Counted from the stretch's first letter, positions 38,919 to 56,509 are shown. The stretch is 64,000 nt of DNA from Odiellus spinosus (GCA_963920705.1 OY987231.1:20437024-20501023); one strand, 5' to 3'. Numbers and translations are program-made. The notes: generated by a model not told the origin, from the sequence alone.

Positions 38919-40228
38919 ATATATATATATTTTATTAGATAAAAGAGTCAACTATTTGTCGTTAGAGGATGCTTATGTACGTCAGATTTTAATAATCAAT
39001 TTTATCTATTTGTTAATAGTGCTAGCTTGACATTGATTTCTAGATTAATATGTTTTGTGTCGGGGGCTCCAATCTTTATTATTCTAGCAAATTCTGTTAT
39101 GGTAAATATGGTGGGAACTTGTTTAAACGTATCTTAATAATGGTAAATGAATGTAAAAATTTCATAATCGGGATGAATCTCAGCACGTACAAAGATAAAC
39201 TTTCTCTTTTATCTCTTTCCAACCATAAAATAGAGATAAGAGGGAGCCTAGAATTGTATGAGCTGCAAATTCAAAATTATTCTACTACTATAATAAGTTT
39301 GCTAAATTAATATTCAAGTACATGTATTTTTAATTATCCTTCATTTAATGAGGCGAATGATAGGTGTGCTTATAATAAAACAGGTTCTATCATCCTTAAT
39401 GACTTATAACAAACGCCTTTAGTTTCTGGGTAAGGTTATTGTCTAACATTTTAAAAACAAGATGGCTAAGTCCATAAGGGACGCCACATCCCGTTTCCGA
39501 GTTTTTCCCACTTTTTTTTCCTAGTTCACCCTTCTGGCTCTCACTTTATCCTACCTCCATGATGACCTCAATGAGATAGGTCCCTTTATACCACGTCTAT
39601 GATGATGTCTTGTCTCGGTACCAACTGCAAGACTCTGTGTAGCCATCCGACTCCGTTTCCATCTTCTCTATCTCCATTAGTAACGGGGAATACAATAGCT
39701 ACACCCTTATAGTTAGTGTAAAGGTGTTACTTACATTTTACGATACCTTTAAGTGTATTGAACAAAATATTGTCCAAAATGGACATATTAATCGGGTTGC
39801 TTTTCCTCTTCAAATATATTTCCCAATACGCATTCATATTTTCCGACACCGCGATATTTGTCGTGTTTCTCTCCCCCTTTTATAGTATAAGCCTATCCCG
39901 CTAACCCAAGTGCCAAGCATACCCCGCTAAGCCTAATCCCATCATTATGGGATGAACGTATAAGGAAAAGCAAACACAAAATTTGGGGAGTAAATAACAA
40001 TGCTGCACCCTTTTCCACTACAAACATACATACATTCTGAAACATTATAAGAGCCTACACCCACTTTAAGTGGGGCTAAAAACTCACTTTCGTTACGTCT
40101 GTATAGTTAATGTATATTTATAAAACAACGTTGAAAGATGACTTGCCACTAAATAGTTTCGAAGCAAGGTCTTATATAAGTGCGTAATTTTAGATACCAT
40201 TATGGGCCCGGTTCGTTTCTTTCGCTTC
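38919..40228. other. Intergenic DNA, no gene seen
   Basis: AT-rich sequence after the array. The longest plus-strand frame here (39,050-39,310) has no recognisable motif, signal or homology that I can name, so I do not call it a gene. Confidence 0.4.
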
Positions 40229-40235
40229 GTATTAA

Positions 40236-40653
40236 CAGAGGTATATAATAACCCCCTTCGGGGGGAAGTATGAAAGCCCCTATACTACCAATGCTAAAAA
40301 TCACGAACAACAAGAGCCCGCTGCTGACTATCTAGACCACTAGCTCGCGCTGGACTTATCAATGTCGCTACTCTAGTAAATGGTCTTTGTATAAACAAAA
40401 CGGCTCGATTTGTGTTTAGAACTTCCTGTCTCAAGAGTCAGGCTGTCTGTTAAATTGGAGTAGAAGGTTGACTTCAGCTCGCGAGTTCCGGAAGTGTGCG
40501 TAGGGAAAATTTAGTGAGGTTCAAAATGGTGTAACTATTTTTTGGGAGTAAAGCGGTGTGTCGATCCGCCGCGATTTACGCCGGGCACTTGTTGTTCGTC
40601 GATTTTGCCTACCTTTCATACTTCCCCCCGAAGGGGCTTATTATATACCTCTG
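40236..40653. mobile_element. 418-bp MITE with hairpin ends, 7-bp TSD family 3 (copy 1)
   Basis: The terminal inverted repeat of about 40 bp begins CAGAGGTATATAATAA and contains a CCCCTTCGGGG hairpin motif. The target duplication is GTATTAA (40229-40235, 40654-40660). A second 418-bp copy in opposite orientation is at 62,128-62,545. Confidence 0.93.
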
Positions 40654-41077
40654 GTATTAAGAATCGTTACGCTAGATGTTTAATCTGACAGACTTCGTTG
40701 TCGGAATTACTTCCGAGTTATTAATTTGCGTACGGAATAAATAACGTCTGCAAAAATTAATTTTAAACAAGTGGCTCAAATATTTAAATGAAACAGTAAT
40801 AAGATTAACAATTTAAATAAACTAATTTTATTATCGTTATATAAATTAGTTTTAAGATTTACAAATATGGCAGTTATAGTAAACTTGCACTAGGAATTTC
40901 AAATATGTGTATTTGTACAAACCAGCTGCTGCTTTTTGTTTAAAAATTCCTAAGTCATCTACGAAACGTAATTAGGCGAATCCTGAGCATACCAAGATAC
41001 TTAAAAAGATAAAATAGTAACGAAATAGTGTTTCTCTTTTTAAACTGATTATTAAACATTCGACTAAATATAGCGCT

Positions 41078-45056
<3,979 letters not shown>

Positions 45057-46330
45057 TTCTAATAATTTAAACTATATAGAAGACGTATTTTTAGGAACTT
45101 AAGGATTCGACCACGGTCGTCATTCAACTAAATATATCGAGGTATTTTTGGGAAATATTCACCATCTCGCGCGTTTTAAACAAGACAGGCGCCAGCCTTA
45201 TAACTTAACGTAATTCCAAATTTGACAGCTTTTTATAAGTGTCGAGAAAAATTATGCATGAATTTTTGACTTGAAAAATGAGACTGTTAAAAGATCGTTG
45301 ATCTTAGCTACTGCCTTTTAGAAGGGAAGTAACAAAAATTCTTAGAGTATAAATTATGTCCGTTTGAAAAACATGACTACGCTACGAATAGGAATTAATT
45401 TTCCTAAACAATTTTTTTTTTTTCTTTTTTCTTAATACCCGTCTATCGGCTTTCAGAGATTTTTACTCGCCCACTGACCCTACCATCTCGATTGTTCGAA
45501 TAAATCTTGAATTCTGTAAGTCTTTTGAAAAAAAATCTGCTTTTCACTTTCGTTCAGTAAGTTTCTTTCCCCTTCTCGCCGAGATATGTTTGTGGTATAT
45601 GGGCTTCCCCCACTGCTAGCGACTCTAGTCCGCTTGAGCTTGGAGAGAGAGATCGAATTACGAGCGGAGAGAAATTCCGCTTGCGATTAAGCAGAAACTG
45701 TCTGTCACCCGAGAAATATAAGTATATCCTCGGAGATTTTTAGGGAACCCCTCTAAGTAAACCATTCTTATTGGGAATGTTTTTCGTGTATACCCCAATA
45801 AGCCCCATTACTGTAGATGGTGAGCTCTTCATATCTTTCAATTGGATATTTTTTTCAAAGGATGTATCAAGTGCTTTTTCAGATATTTAGATTGCTCGTA
45901 ATAACAAAGAATTTAAAGAACTAGTACTAAACAGGCTCGTATAGGCTTCAAGACATGCTTGTATATTTTCCGTCTAGTATTATTGCCTAATATTCAACTC
46001 CGCTTTGATTTACACAAATTATATATCTGGTTTAATCCGGTTTGTTATTAAAATTCAAAATCACCGCCTCTGAAAACGCTAAGCTCAACTTGTGTTTATG
46101 TAAAAAATGGACATTATCTAATTTTAGAAAGAAACATGATTGAAAAAACGTAAAATTTCAATTGAAATAAATTACTCTCGCTATTAACTCTTTAAGCAAA
46201 CAACAGATAACGCAAAAATTAAATTTAATTAGGAACAAATCTATTTCAGTCGCATCGGGAAATTACGAATGTGGACCAGGAAAATTTCTACGAAAATCGG
46301 GCAGCCCTGCTAAAATTTCGTCAAGAAAAG
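45057..46330. promoter_or_regulatory. Intergenic region between divergent collagen and VPS53 genes
   Basis: These 1,274 bp separate the two start codons, so they must hold both 5' UTRs and promoters, or untranslated exons. No obvious TATA box pair or repeat was identified. An AT-rich stretch with T runs lies near 45,410-45,440 and a less AT-rich block near 45,600-45,720. Confidence 0.45.
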
Positions 46331-49300
46331 ATGGCGGTGGTAGTAGGAGACGCCGATGAAGATCTCTTCGAGGATGAGCAAATTAATGTGTTTCTGAAGT
46401 CTTTTCCGCCAGAAGTACAAAATGCAATCGATCAGGTTTAGTATAGCAATTATTTTCCAATTATTTTTGGTGATACAATTGTACTGTGAGTTACATTTCA
46501 GGTTCAAATATCTTAAGCCTTGGTTCTTATTGCAGGTGTTACCTAGCAAAGATCCTCTTGATAAACCAGACTTCAATCCTGTGGATTATATTAACACATT
46601 ATTTCCAACTGAACAGTCACTTTCGAATATTGATGAAGTAATGGGGAGAATGCTTTTGAAAATAAGGTAAAATTTATCTATTATAAAAGCATAAACGCGA
46701 GAAAAGATGGAAATTTATCTTGTAAAAGTATTATCAATATTTCCATGTTCCACCTCCGCAGTCGTCTAATATTTTGTTAAGGCGGGAAATATGAAGTATA
46801 TAGCTACGTTCGCCCTGGTTTCAAAAGCGAGTTTCAATAATGTAATAGAGACGTATACAATTATCATTTTTACAGACAACTAGATGACGAAATTCGAGTA
46901 GTGGTTAGGGGTCAAACCACTGCTGGCCATGATGGTCGACAGGCTCTAGAAGAAGCTGAAAAATCCATTCTTCAATTGTTTTCTCAAATAAAAGATATTA
47001 AAGAAAAAGCGGAAAAATCAGAACAAATGGTATTTAATATCTTGTCTCACGTTCCAGTGGTAGTAAAGTTTATTTACTAAATGAATGTGTGCCACTTAGG
47101 TCAAAGAAATCACCAGAGATATCAAACAATTAGACCATGCCAAGAGAAATTTAACCTCATCGATTACTACTCTGAACCATCTCTTGATATTGTCTGAAGG
47201 AGTTGTGAATTTACAGTTAAGTCCGTTTTTATTCTTGGGGATAATTCGCGACTGAATCGAGTCTGACAATGCGATCGTTTTCAGTCGCGAATAGGACACC
47301 AACTAGTTAGTTTTGAACCAGTTCCTGATTAATTATTACGGACCAAAACCTCACATTACATATTGGGTTTCGAAGCACCAAAACCCTTTTAAAATTAGAG
47401 CGAGTTTGGTTTAGTCTAAATATGTCTTGCTTTAGTGGTGTTCTAATGTACCATGTGATACCAACTGTATTATAGCCTTTTTAATTAAATATTGTATTTA
47501 CAGAACCTTGTCAAAAAAGAAACAATATGGTGAAGTGGCCAATCTATTACAAGGAGTTATGAATGTCTTGGATCATTTCCAAAAATACATGTCCATTCCA
47601 CAAATTAGGCAACTAGCTGATAAGTAAGGTTATACGTATTTAAACCGTGATTTTCTTCTTACTTTTTATTGCATTGAAGGGTGTATGCCATAAGAAGTGA
47701 ACTTGCGGAACAAATTACTGCTGAAATCCACAATGCGTTTGCGGGACCAAATGCCAAAGTAATGCGTAAAATCTATTCTATTATTTTCATAATTATTCTT
47801 TAAACACTATGGTGTTTCTAGCACTTTACTCCAAATCAGCAAATAGCGGAGGCATGTTTAGTTGTATCAGTATTGGATCCTAAAGTCAAGTGAGTTGAGT
47901 TTTAATGTGTCAATGTCTTAACCTTTGTTTATTTCTTTGTCAATTTTAAGACGCGACCTTTTGAAGTGGTTTGTTAATATCCAACTGGCCGAATATACGC
48001 ATTTATTCCAAGAAAATCAAGATGTAAGGAATAATAGTTAAATTTTATTTTATTATACAAAGTATTTAAAATTACAGATCGCGTGGCTAGACAAAATAGA
48101 TAAGAGATATTCGTGGTTAAAGAAACACTTGATAGAATTTGAAGAGAAATTTGGACGAATTTTTCCCGCTGATTGGGAAGTTAGCGAGAGAATTGCTGTA
48201 GCATTTTGTGATATTACCAGGTAGACAAATTCCTGGTTGATTTTTTTCTATATTATCTATGTTCGTTACGAAACCACTTTCAAACTGTTGAACGTTCAAA
48301 AAAACTTGAGAAAATACATCTACATTTGACCACAAAATTTCTCCGTTTGAGCTTTCACTAATGGTTAAAAATGGTTTCTAAGTCTCTTGCGTGAACGCGG
48401 CTTTTAAAAGGCTAAAAATCCTGCCAACTTCTCAGGCAATCTTTGAGTAAAGTCATGGAGAACAGAGCTCAGGAAATGGACGTCAGACTATTGCTCTTCG
48501 CGATACAAAGGACTGCCAGTTTCGAATCCCTGTTAGATAAACGTTTTATGGGAATTACACTCGACATAACAATGCAACCGTTAGTAAGGGTATGTTGCGA
48601 ATAATCGCGCAAATGCCCTGGATATGTTTATAAATCCGAAATTATTAAAATTGAAGGCCAACGTGGTGGAATCTACTAATCCATTTGAAGAAGGCGACGC
48701 CAATTCTAACAATCCATTTGTGGAGGATATGGGTGTAGATGAAAGTAAAACGTCAACAGATGCTAACTTGGATACCCCAGGAACTAATCTCAATGTATAG
48801 TGTATATCGGCGCGTTTCGTGAAATACATATATTAATACATGCTGAATTATTATCAGGTATCTTTGTCAAAAGCCAAACTGAATCCATTCCAAGGGATCA
48901 TATCGCGATGTTTCGAACCTCATTTGAATATCTATATTGATTCGCAAGACAAGTAAGATATTAATAATGATTTTCTTCATTTCCTATGGTTGTTCCCAAT
49001 GGACTCTTGTATTTGTTCCTATTAAACTATTGCAGAAATCTAGCTCAACTGATGGACAAGCTCGTTGGTGATATGCAGAAAACGGGTCTTCCTAGAGCCG
49101 AAGAAGGCGCTTCGGTGTTGCCTTCGTGCGGCGACTTGTTTATGTTCTATAAGAAATGCTTAGTGCAATGTACGCAACTTAGCGTCGGTCAACCCATGGT
49201 GGCTTTGGCCGGTACATTCCGAAAATACCTCAGGGAATACGCCGTTCGAATCCTTCAAAATCACTTGCCTAAAAGTGGCTCTAACACGACTCCGCTCTCA

Positions 49301-51868
49301 TCAGCATCAACTGCCGTAATTTTCCAAAATATTCAGAGCTTACTTAAGGAAGGCGAGATCGTCCGACTTAGCCCGGCTGAACTGTGTCGAGTTTGCAGTA
49401 TCCTGATTACGGCCGAATGTTGCTCCGAAACGACGCAACAGTTGGAAGGAAAACTGAAAGAAAAAGTTGATCCCGCTTTGGTTGATCAGATTGATTTAAA
49501 GTCTGAGACCGAGATATTCAATAGGTAAGAATATTTATTTTCTTATTGAAAATATGGGTTCGTAATTGTATACATCGTTATTGTCGTTAAAAGTAGACAC
49601 CCAACCTGACTCGATTAGGGCTTTTTCAAATTGATCTCTCGCCAAGCTCGCGAATTCAATCTTTAGAATTGAAAACTTTTTCCATTTTGGACTTAGGCCA
49701 CGCAAATTTTTTCATTTTCTAAGTATTAAATTTGCCAGCTTGGCGCGAGATCAATTCGACAAGGCCCGAATTGAGTTAGGTTGTGTGCCTACTTTAAGGC
49801 TTGGAATTATCCGAGATTTTCAGTAAGAATTCTGGATAAAATTAAATTTTCTTTAATATTAATAATCTAATCGACAATCATACTAAATAACTACCTGATA
49901 AGGTTCTAATATGGCGCTAACCTTTGTGTAGTGTTGTTGGTACTTGCATTCAAGTACTTGTTCAAGACTTAGAAGCGGCTTGCAGTCCTTCCCTTTCAGC
50001 GATGGTTAAAGTTAGTTAATTTCGCATCAACCAGACAAATTGCAAAATAATATTCTTTAGAAGCTTTAAAGTATTATTTTTCCGATTCCTTGCGTTGTGT
50101 AGCTTTGGGAAATTCAAACGTACGAAGATTTAAAAATTAAGGAACGAAATATTTTATTACAAAATGTGAAAACATTCTGGAGACTAAATTTAATTTAAAG
50201 GAATCGGGAGAAAAAAAATAATAATTCGGCTGTGAAATTTCACCTTATCAACTTCCTATAACATCGATTACTTTTTTAAAATGTTGCAATTGGTCTTTTA
50301 TAATTTATATACCAGCCGTTATTTAGGTTTCCTACCAAAAAATGTATTTTTAACTCGTTAGATACAATGGTCAGTTGTTGAGACTGTGGGTGATCAGAGC
50401 CCCTACGTTACTCTGATAACGGCCAATCTCAGACAGACCGTACCATTACTGAGAGATAATTTGGATTCCGCTAGAAAATACTTCACTCAGTTTTGCGTAA
50501 GGTTTGCCAAGTAAGTCTGCTATAATCCTAGTTACTTTCTAGTACAACTATAATGAACTGGGTATATTTTTTCAGTTCATTCATTCCCAAGTTTATTACT
50601 TATTTATTCCGTTGTAAACCTATAAGCCCTGTTGGGGCTGAACAAGTGAGTTATTAAGATATACAATTGTCACAATAGTTGCATTAATTGCGACGAATTT
50701 ATTTAGCTATTGCTTGATACGCATATGTTAAAAACTGTTCTTCTTGAAATGCCACTTATTGGATCTCAAGCCGTGAGAAAAGCTCCAGCCAGGTACAGCC
50801 AGAATTTTATAAATCCCCCCCCCCCCCTGTCGCAGGGCTCCCAGACCACCTATAATACCTATAATTACCTATAATTCTGAAGTGATCCTATAAAAAACCT
50901 ATAATTTCACTTTTTAACCTATAATACCTATTTTTTGGGGGAATTTGTTCAATTTCGGTGATAAAATTCGAAAGGAATGAACTATATAACTATAAAATTT
51001 ATGCTTTTGCTTGAAAAAGTACAAATTATTGCAAAGAACCATCTGTGACAGAAAGGTTTCCTCTCCAAGGTCACTGGTAATTTTTTAGATATTAGGTAGA
51101 CTGTCGAGAGGGACGTGAGTAGCTAGTAGTGCCAAAAAAAGGCAGCGGAACAGGTCTAGAGGATATAGAACATATATTGCGTTACATATCAGCGAAACTT
51201 ACCTATAAAACCCCTATTTTTCAAAACTAAAAATCTATAAATTGGTATTTTTGGACCTATAAATTACCTTTATTTTTGGCTTTTAAAACCTATAATACGT
51301 ATAATTTTTTCTGGGCTATGCGCTGGGAGCCCCCCTGTCGATAAAGAATGGTATTCTTCAATAATGCTTGGTTTTTTTTATAATTGAAGCTATACAAAAA
51401 TTGTGGTCAAAGGAATGACAAAAGCTGAAATGATCTTAAAGGTTGATTATTTTAGTAATCACTTTATGATATGTTTAAATAAAATTATAACGACTAAATG
51501 AAATTCAGGTTGTAATGGCACCGCACGACTCTCCAGTCGATTTTGTTGATAATTATCTCAAATTATTACCCATTTCTGATTTCAACGAATTTCAAAAAGT
51601 ATTAGAAATGAAGGCAAGTATTAAAACAATGCGAAGAATAGTTTATTTGGTCTGATAAGTGTGAATATACTTTGGACTAAATATTTAGGGTTTGAAACGA
51701 AGCGAACACAACTACATGATCGATATCTTTCGTTCGCGACTCTCGAGTTCGATTGCGATAGGATCTTCCTCGGATTTAAGTAGCGTGGCTTCACCAATTT
51801 CTAGTCCCGACCACGATTCTAGAAATATTATGAGGTTGGCGCGTAAACTTCATAATATGAGGTCTTGA
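46331..51868 (+). CDS. VPS53: Vacuolar protein sorting-associated protein 53 (GARP/EARP subunit)
   Basis: Twenty exons join in frame to 859 codons: 46331-46435, 46536-46666, 46876-47029, 47100-47215, 47504-47623, 47680-47758, 47822-47889, 47951-48023, 48078-48220, 48436-48583, 48657-48794, 48858-48952, 49036-49524, 49932-50010, 50362-50510, 50576-50645, 50707-50792, 51390-51441, 51509-51613, 51689-51868. The protein starts [19 protein letters not shown]. Diagnostic stretches include [76 protein letters not shown] and [22 protein letters not shown]53 is a core subunit of the GARP and EARP tethering complexes that capture endosome-derived vesicles at the Golgi. The length matches the family. 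The intron after exon 19 has a GC donor (AAG|GCAAGT). The exon 10/11 edges are the least certain. Three introns hold transposon or repeat insertions. Confidence 0.93.
49591..49793. mobile_element. 203-bp TTAA-flanked MITE in a VPS53 intron
   Basis: Flanked by TTAA (49587-49590, 49794-49797). The long inverted ends begin AAGTAGACACCCAACC and AGTAGGCACACAACC and extend about 60 bp to AGCTTGGC. Non-coding. Confidence 0.82.
50833..51337. mobile_element. About 505-bp CCTATAAT-rich element in a VPS53 intron
   Basis: Inverted ends CAGGGCTCCCAG and CAGGGGGGCTCCCAG. CCTATAAT or its variants recur many times just inside both ends. Subterminal repeats next to short TIRs are typical of hAT-like elements. 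I could not read a clean target duplication; CCCCCTGTCG occurs on both sides. Confidence 0.6.
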
Positions 51869-51942
51869 TCGATTCGTGGAATCGAAATATATTTAACTTT
51901 AATGTAAATTTGTTACGTAATTGCAAGGATGAAGAAAGTAGA

Positions 51943-51948
51943 AATAAA
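51943..51948 (+). terminator. Probable VPS53 polyadenylation signal
   Basis: AATAAA lies 75 nt after the stop codon; a second AATAAA is at 51969-51974. No other signal lies between the stop and the MITE at 52,030. Confidence 0.5.
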
Positions 51949-52029
51949 TCATCCTTAATATTGAAGAAAATAAACGGCTCATTTGTCAATAACGAGTTCA
52001 TGTGGTTGTTTATTGGCGTTGGGTAGAAC

Positions 52030-52349
52030 CAGAAGCCGATGAAACCCTAATTTGAAGTCTACTACTCCAATGTTCCATATAGCGCTCCTCTCTGTATGGG
52101 TAAAATTCCCAATTTTACGAGTTAGAAGGGGTCCTACTTCATCCCCCCCCTGTCTACGGAAAATTGGAAATTCTCTCTCCACAAACGACGACGTTTTTGG
52201 ACGAACTCCAAGGCTGCTAGAGATATTCGCTCGACGAACTCCCGCTCCGAAAACATCTCCCGTTAGGAGGCGTACGAATCGCGCCTTTTGAGAGGAGTAG
52301 ACAAGACCAGGGAGTAATAGACTTCAAAGGAGGGTTTCATCGGCTTCTG
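52030..52349. mobile_element. 320-bp MITE, 7-bp TSD family 1 (downstream of VPS53)
   Basis: Same family as the copies at 7770, 28,880 and 37,461, with a small internal deletion near the second CCCATACAGAGAGG motif. The target duplication is GTAGAAC (52023-52029, 52350-52356). Confidence 0.92.
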
Positions 52350-52587
52350 GTAGAACTGAAAATTAAATATGCGAAGTACTTGTCATGTTGGTAAATCGGT
52401 TCTACTCTTTTAGAACAGAGAAACCTTTCATATTTCTTAAAATAAGTGTTGAAGGTGTTTAAAAATGAATAGAGATTTCATTTTTAGCTCTTTGCTACTT
52501 CCGCCTTACTTTGATGTTAAGAACGGGGGGGGGGAGAGAATTTTATGGGACGGGGTTAAAGTGGATTAGTGACCATTTTATGTAAGC

Positions 52588-52872
52588 TAGGGTCACACTA
52601 GCATATCTTAATCGGTTTGAAACGGTAAAATCAAACCAATATTCAAATAGTCAGGAATCATATTAAGCGTCATTATCTTTAGAAATTGATTTATCGTAGC
52701 TTCATCTATCGGTTGTTGAAACCAAATCGGTGTGAAACTGGTTCCCGAAGCAGTTTCGAGAAATCGAATCTAATCGATTCGATGAAATAGGGTTTCCCGT
52801 TCACACGACTTCTGAGAAACGTTTTGAAACGGTTTAAATCGATTCCATGGCCTAGTATGAACGCAGCTATAT
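52588..52872. repeat. Possible old MITE with imperfect inverted ends
   Basis: The left end GCTAGGGTCACACTAGC and right end (inverse) GCTGCGTTCATACTAGG match at most positions, and both continue into GGTTTGAAACG/CGTTTTGAAACGG. No target duplication was clear. Confidence 0.4.
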
Positions 52873-55800
52873 GGATTTCGGAGAGATTTGGAGATTTCAA
52901 ATCTTATTTGCGGAATTCAATGTAAAATTTGGGATTTCAAAGCTATTTATATGAAGGATTTAAATGTTAAATTCACTTGGAGATTTTGGTATTTTTGAGA
53001 TCTATATGAAACTTGTTCGTTGGTAAACTCAAATTACAGGAGAAAAGTAAATTTACATGGTGACAGACAGAAGAAAACGTAGGCCTTTCAAATATTTTCA
53101 TATAAAAAGCCATATATGCGAGTATGTAAGAGATTAATTGCACCATGATGCGTAAAATAACTGCGTTATGCGAAAACTATATTTTACAATAATTGAGTAT
53201 TAATTAATACTTCGTTTCTCATTCTAATTTAAAGAAAAATTGAACCATAGAAAGATACATAACCATATCTCTCTTTGTAAAGGGTATTGCAAATTTCTTA
53301 GAGTCAAGACAGTACCGTAAATCTCCAATGGATAAAAAGGGGTCGATTTTAACAAGGCTTTTTTTTTTTACAAGGGATTTCTTAAGGATATAGTTTTTCG
53401 GGCATGGGAAAAATTGAGAGGGAAAGTCTGGAATTGGATATATCCTTTTCGATTCTTGACAAGAGTTTCTCGCCTACAAGGGACACCTCTACCGTTGCCG
53501 ATTAGTTTCATTTGGAAATAGGCAGGGTTGCGATATCGAACGGAGAACATAGGGTTCATGTACTTAGAGATCCAGGCTCCCTTTGTTTCTTTCGCTCGGA
53601 ACTTAAGAGATATTTTTCTCCCGCATTATTCGTTTTAAGTTACGTTTTAGTTTAATACAATGGAAAATTTCATCGATTATTTTAATATTTAACAAAATTT
53701 CATTGTTAGCTTGTGACCTTAGAAAGAGGTCTGCCAATATTTAGTTTCACATAATGGGTCGGATCAGAAATTAGGATCTTGTTTCAATTATTAGGTTGAA
53801 GTCTATTAGTTGTCAGAAGGTTCGTTTTTAGGAAGTTTCTAATCAATGGGGTTCTTTAGGTGGGTTACTAAACTGTTTTTTTACGTGGGGGATCTATTTA
53901 AACTAATTTCCAAATTAAACTTTATTTGGTGAATTATAATAAATGTTTAGATGCACCCATTAGAACCCAAAAAAATGTTAAATTGATTTAACATAAAGAG
54001 TACCCCGCATTAAACAATTAGATTAAACAAATCTAAAATGTGATAGATTAGAGCATGTCCGTAACCAAGGGGCCACTACCCCACAAAAACAAATACTTCC
54101 CCATCAAATTATATTTGGTTAGCGGTCATTTTCCTTGTCTCTGGTGGTTACAATTGATTATGGAACTTATAAGACTCCATTCCGTGGCAAAAACAGTTTT
54201 GGGGTAGAAGTAGCAAAAGAGGCGTCATATATAGAGAGTATCTAAGCACTCGTACAATAAAGAGTCTGTACAGCCAAGGAAAGGGTTTATAAAACTTTAG
54301 TTTTTTTCCTCAATCCAGGCGGTTTTAATCCATAAAATTCGCTTGATATTACTCTTCACCCACCCTTTAAAAAAAATATATATATACTCGTGTACAAGAT
54401 GAGTTGACACTGCACTACTTTACTTTATATGTTATTTAACATTGCGTGTCAATCCAACTAGCTTTTTCAATTCTGCCAAGATTTCAGAGGCATTGTATAC
54501 TCTGTGTAAGAAAGCCTTGAAATTTAATGAAAAATCAATGTTTTTGAAACAATTAACCCAGGAAAAGCTTTTCCTCCTTTTCATCTTTAAGGTGATATCC
54601 ATGTAAGCGTGAAGCAATTATTCGCGCCGCATTTGCTTCGGTATTCCGAACTCCATCCTCGCGTATACGACCCTTATTGATCTTCGATTATCCGTGAGGT
54701 TCGCGCCTTATGACGCCAGCGCTTCATTAATAATTGTACCGAAGTTAGTTGGATATACTATTAACACCTTGACTGTGAAAGTTTATATGAAGAAATACGC
54801 GTCTGAATCTTTGATAGACTTTCACAAGAATAGGAATTTATAGTTTAAAAGGATTATAGTACCACGAAATTGGGCAGGCAGAGGGACATTTACAGGAAAA
54901 AGAAAATATACGGCCAAATTATTTGAAAAACCTAACGAAAAGTTTTGTTTGATTTTTTTTCCTAGTGACAATGGTATGACGTCATCAAATGGGTAAACAA
55001 TAGTGTTTTTCATAAGCTCCAAAAGGAAATTGAGTAGTATTTTCGGAAAGATAGTTGAAAAATGATTCAAAATATGCCACAGAATAAATTATCACGACAG
55101 TAAAAATATAAATTTTATATTCGCTATTTCGAAATTTTTAAAATAAAAATTCACATGGTTATTGAAAAGCCAATAGTTGCTTATCGAGCGTTCTGGCACG
55201 TGATAAGGTGGCTTTCGAGCGGGTTTTTTTAATTTAATTAAATTTAATTCATAGCCATTCAAAAAAAAAAAAAAAAAAAGGTTACAGCCCACCTTTAAAA
55301 ATATCTCCAATTTCCCTTTAATATGCAAAAACTATTCATAGACAACAACTGTGAAATTTTTTTAAAATTTATCGTCAAAAATAATTGGTTCTGATTAGGT
55401 AACTATAAATTTTGCAAACGATTATTAAATTTAGACTAATTGTCAATATAAATTTTAATATCTCCTTGATTTCCAACTTAATAACTTATTAACAACTCAC
55501 TCATCCTGTCAGCCAATTTCCATAAGAAGTAAAAAGCCTTCGAGCAAATTCTGATAACTAGTTTTTTTATTTTTTGGTTGCAAAAAAATCGAAGGGCTTA
55601 ATGTTTCTTCACGATTTATCTTTAAGGGACCCGGTTGTAGTTTAAAATTTAGCACAATTTACCTACTAACCTTGTTCAAAATAGAGCAGGGTTCGATCTT
55701 GTTTTCGATTTAATTTTCATTACAATCCAGGAAGAAAACGTTTTCTTATAAAATTATGTCACGGTGGATATGTAATATCTTAACTAGTTAAGTGGTTTAA

Positions 55801-56168
55801 TTGAGTCTTTCTTTACTTAACATTGACGTCTAAATAGATTAATTATGACGTAACTTCTTTAGTTCCGACTAATTCGTTATTAAATAAGTTTCCTCGGAAT
55901 GAGTTGTAGGATAGTTGGATACGTCTAGATTTTTCTTACGAGGCCTAACATTGCGTAACCATCCACCTTAACTGTCCCCATATTGCCAACTCATCCTGTA
56001 CAGAAGAATATAGAGGCTCCTTTAGCGGGAAAGTCGAGATGGAGAGGGAAAATTATCAATAATGGGAACTCGACTTACCAAAAGTTACCAAGGGTTTCGC
56101 GAGCTATTCTTCACCCCTCCCCCCTTTGAGGTTCACTCTCGGGCTCCTATCGTAGGACGGCGATTATG
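52873..56168. other. Intergenic DNA between VPS53 and the serotonin transporter
   Basis: About 3.3 kb of AT-rich sequence with homopolymer runs. No frame shows splice-linked conserved domains. A TGACGTCA octamer is at 54,977-54,984. No gene seen. Confidence 0.45.
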
Positions 56169-56176
56169 TGACGTCA
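56169..56176. promoter_or_regulatory. CRE-like octamer upstream of the transporter gene
   Basis: A perfect palindromic TGACGTCA, followed at once by CGTCA, lies 334 bp upstream of the SERT start codon. It matches the CREB/ATF consensus. Chance occurrence cannot be excluded; two others lie in this window at 43,529 and 54,977. Confidence 0.35.
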
Positions 56177-56509
56177 CGTCAGGGATCTTCGCTCGTGTAA
56201 AGCGGGGGTTTCTGAATTTTTGGGGCCAGGGGCAGAATCTTTCTTACTTGATTCTTTCTATAACCACCAAGTACGTCCAACTTCTTAAAAGCTGGCGGGA
56301 AATCTTAAAAACTAGTCGACTTTTTGACACTTGGCCGTACGTAGTATCCTTCTCGTCACAGAGACGCGTTTTAATCGAATGAATGAACGAACTAAAATGT
56401 AGCGAGATTTAACGAGTTTTAAAAAAAACGATAATGATAATTGGCGCGAAACGCGATTAATCAACAAGTGGCTCGTCTCTTTTAATCGTTTGTTTTATTT
56501 TACGAGGAA

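Noticed and set aside
39050..39310. 86-codon plus-strand open frame in the intergenic region
   Set aside because: No recognisable motif, no splice partners and an AT-rich composition consistent with chance.
49036..49528. Reading the long exon at 49,036 as a separate single-exon gene starting at 48,986
   Set aside because: It continues the VPS53 sequence in phase from the previous exon ([11 protein letters not shown]) and has a normal acceptor.
56062..56382. 106-codon plus-strand frame upstream of SerT
   Set aside because: No homology recognised, and it lies in the likely promoter or 5' UTR region.
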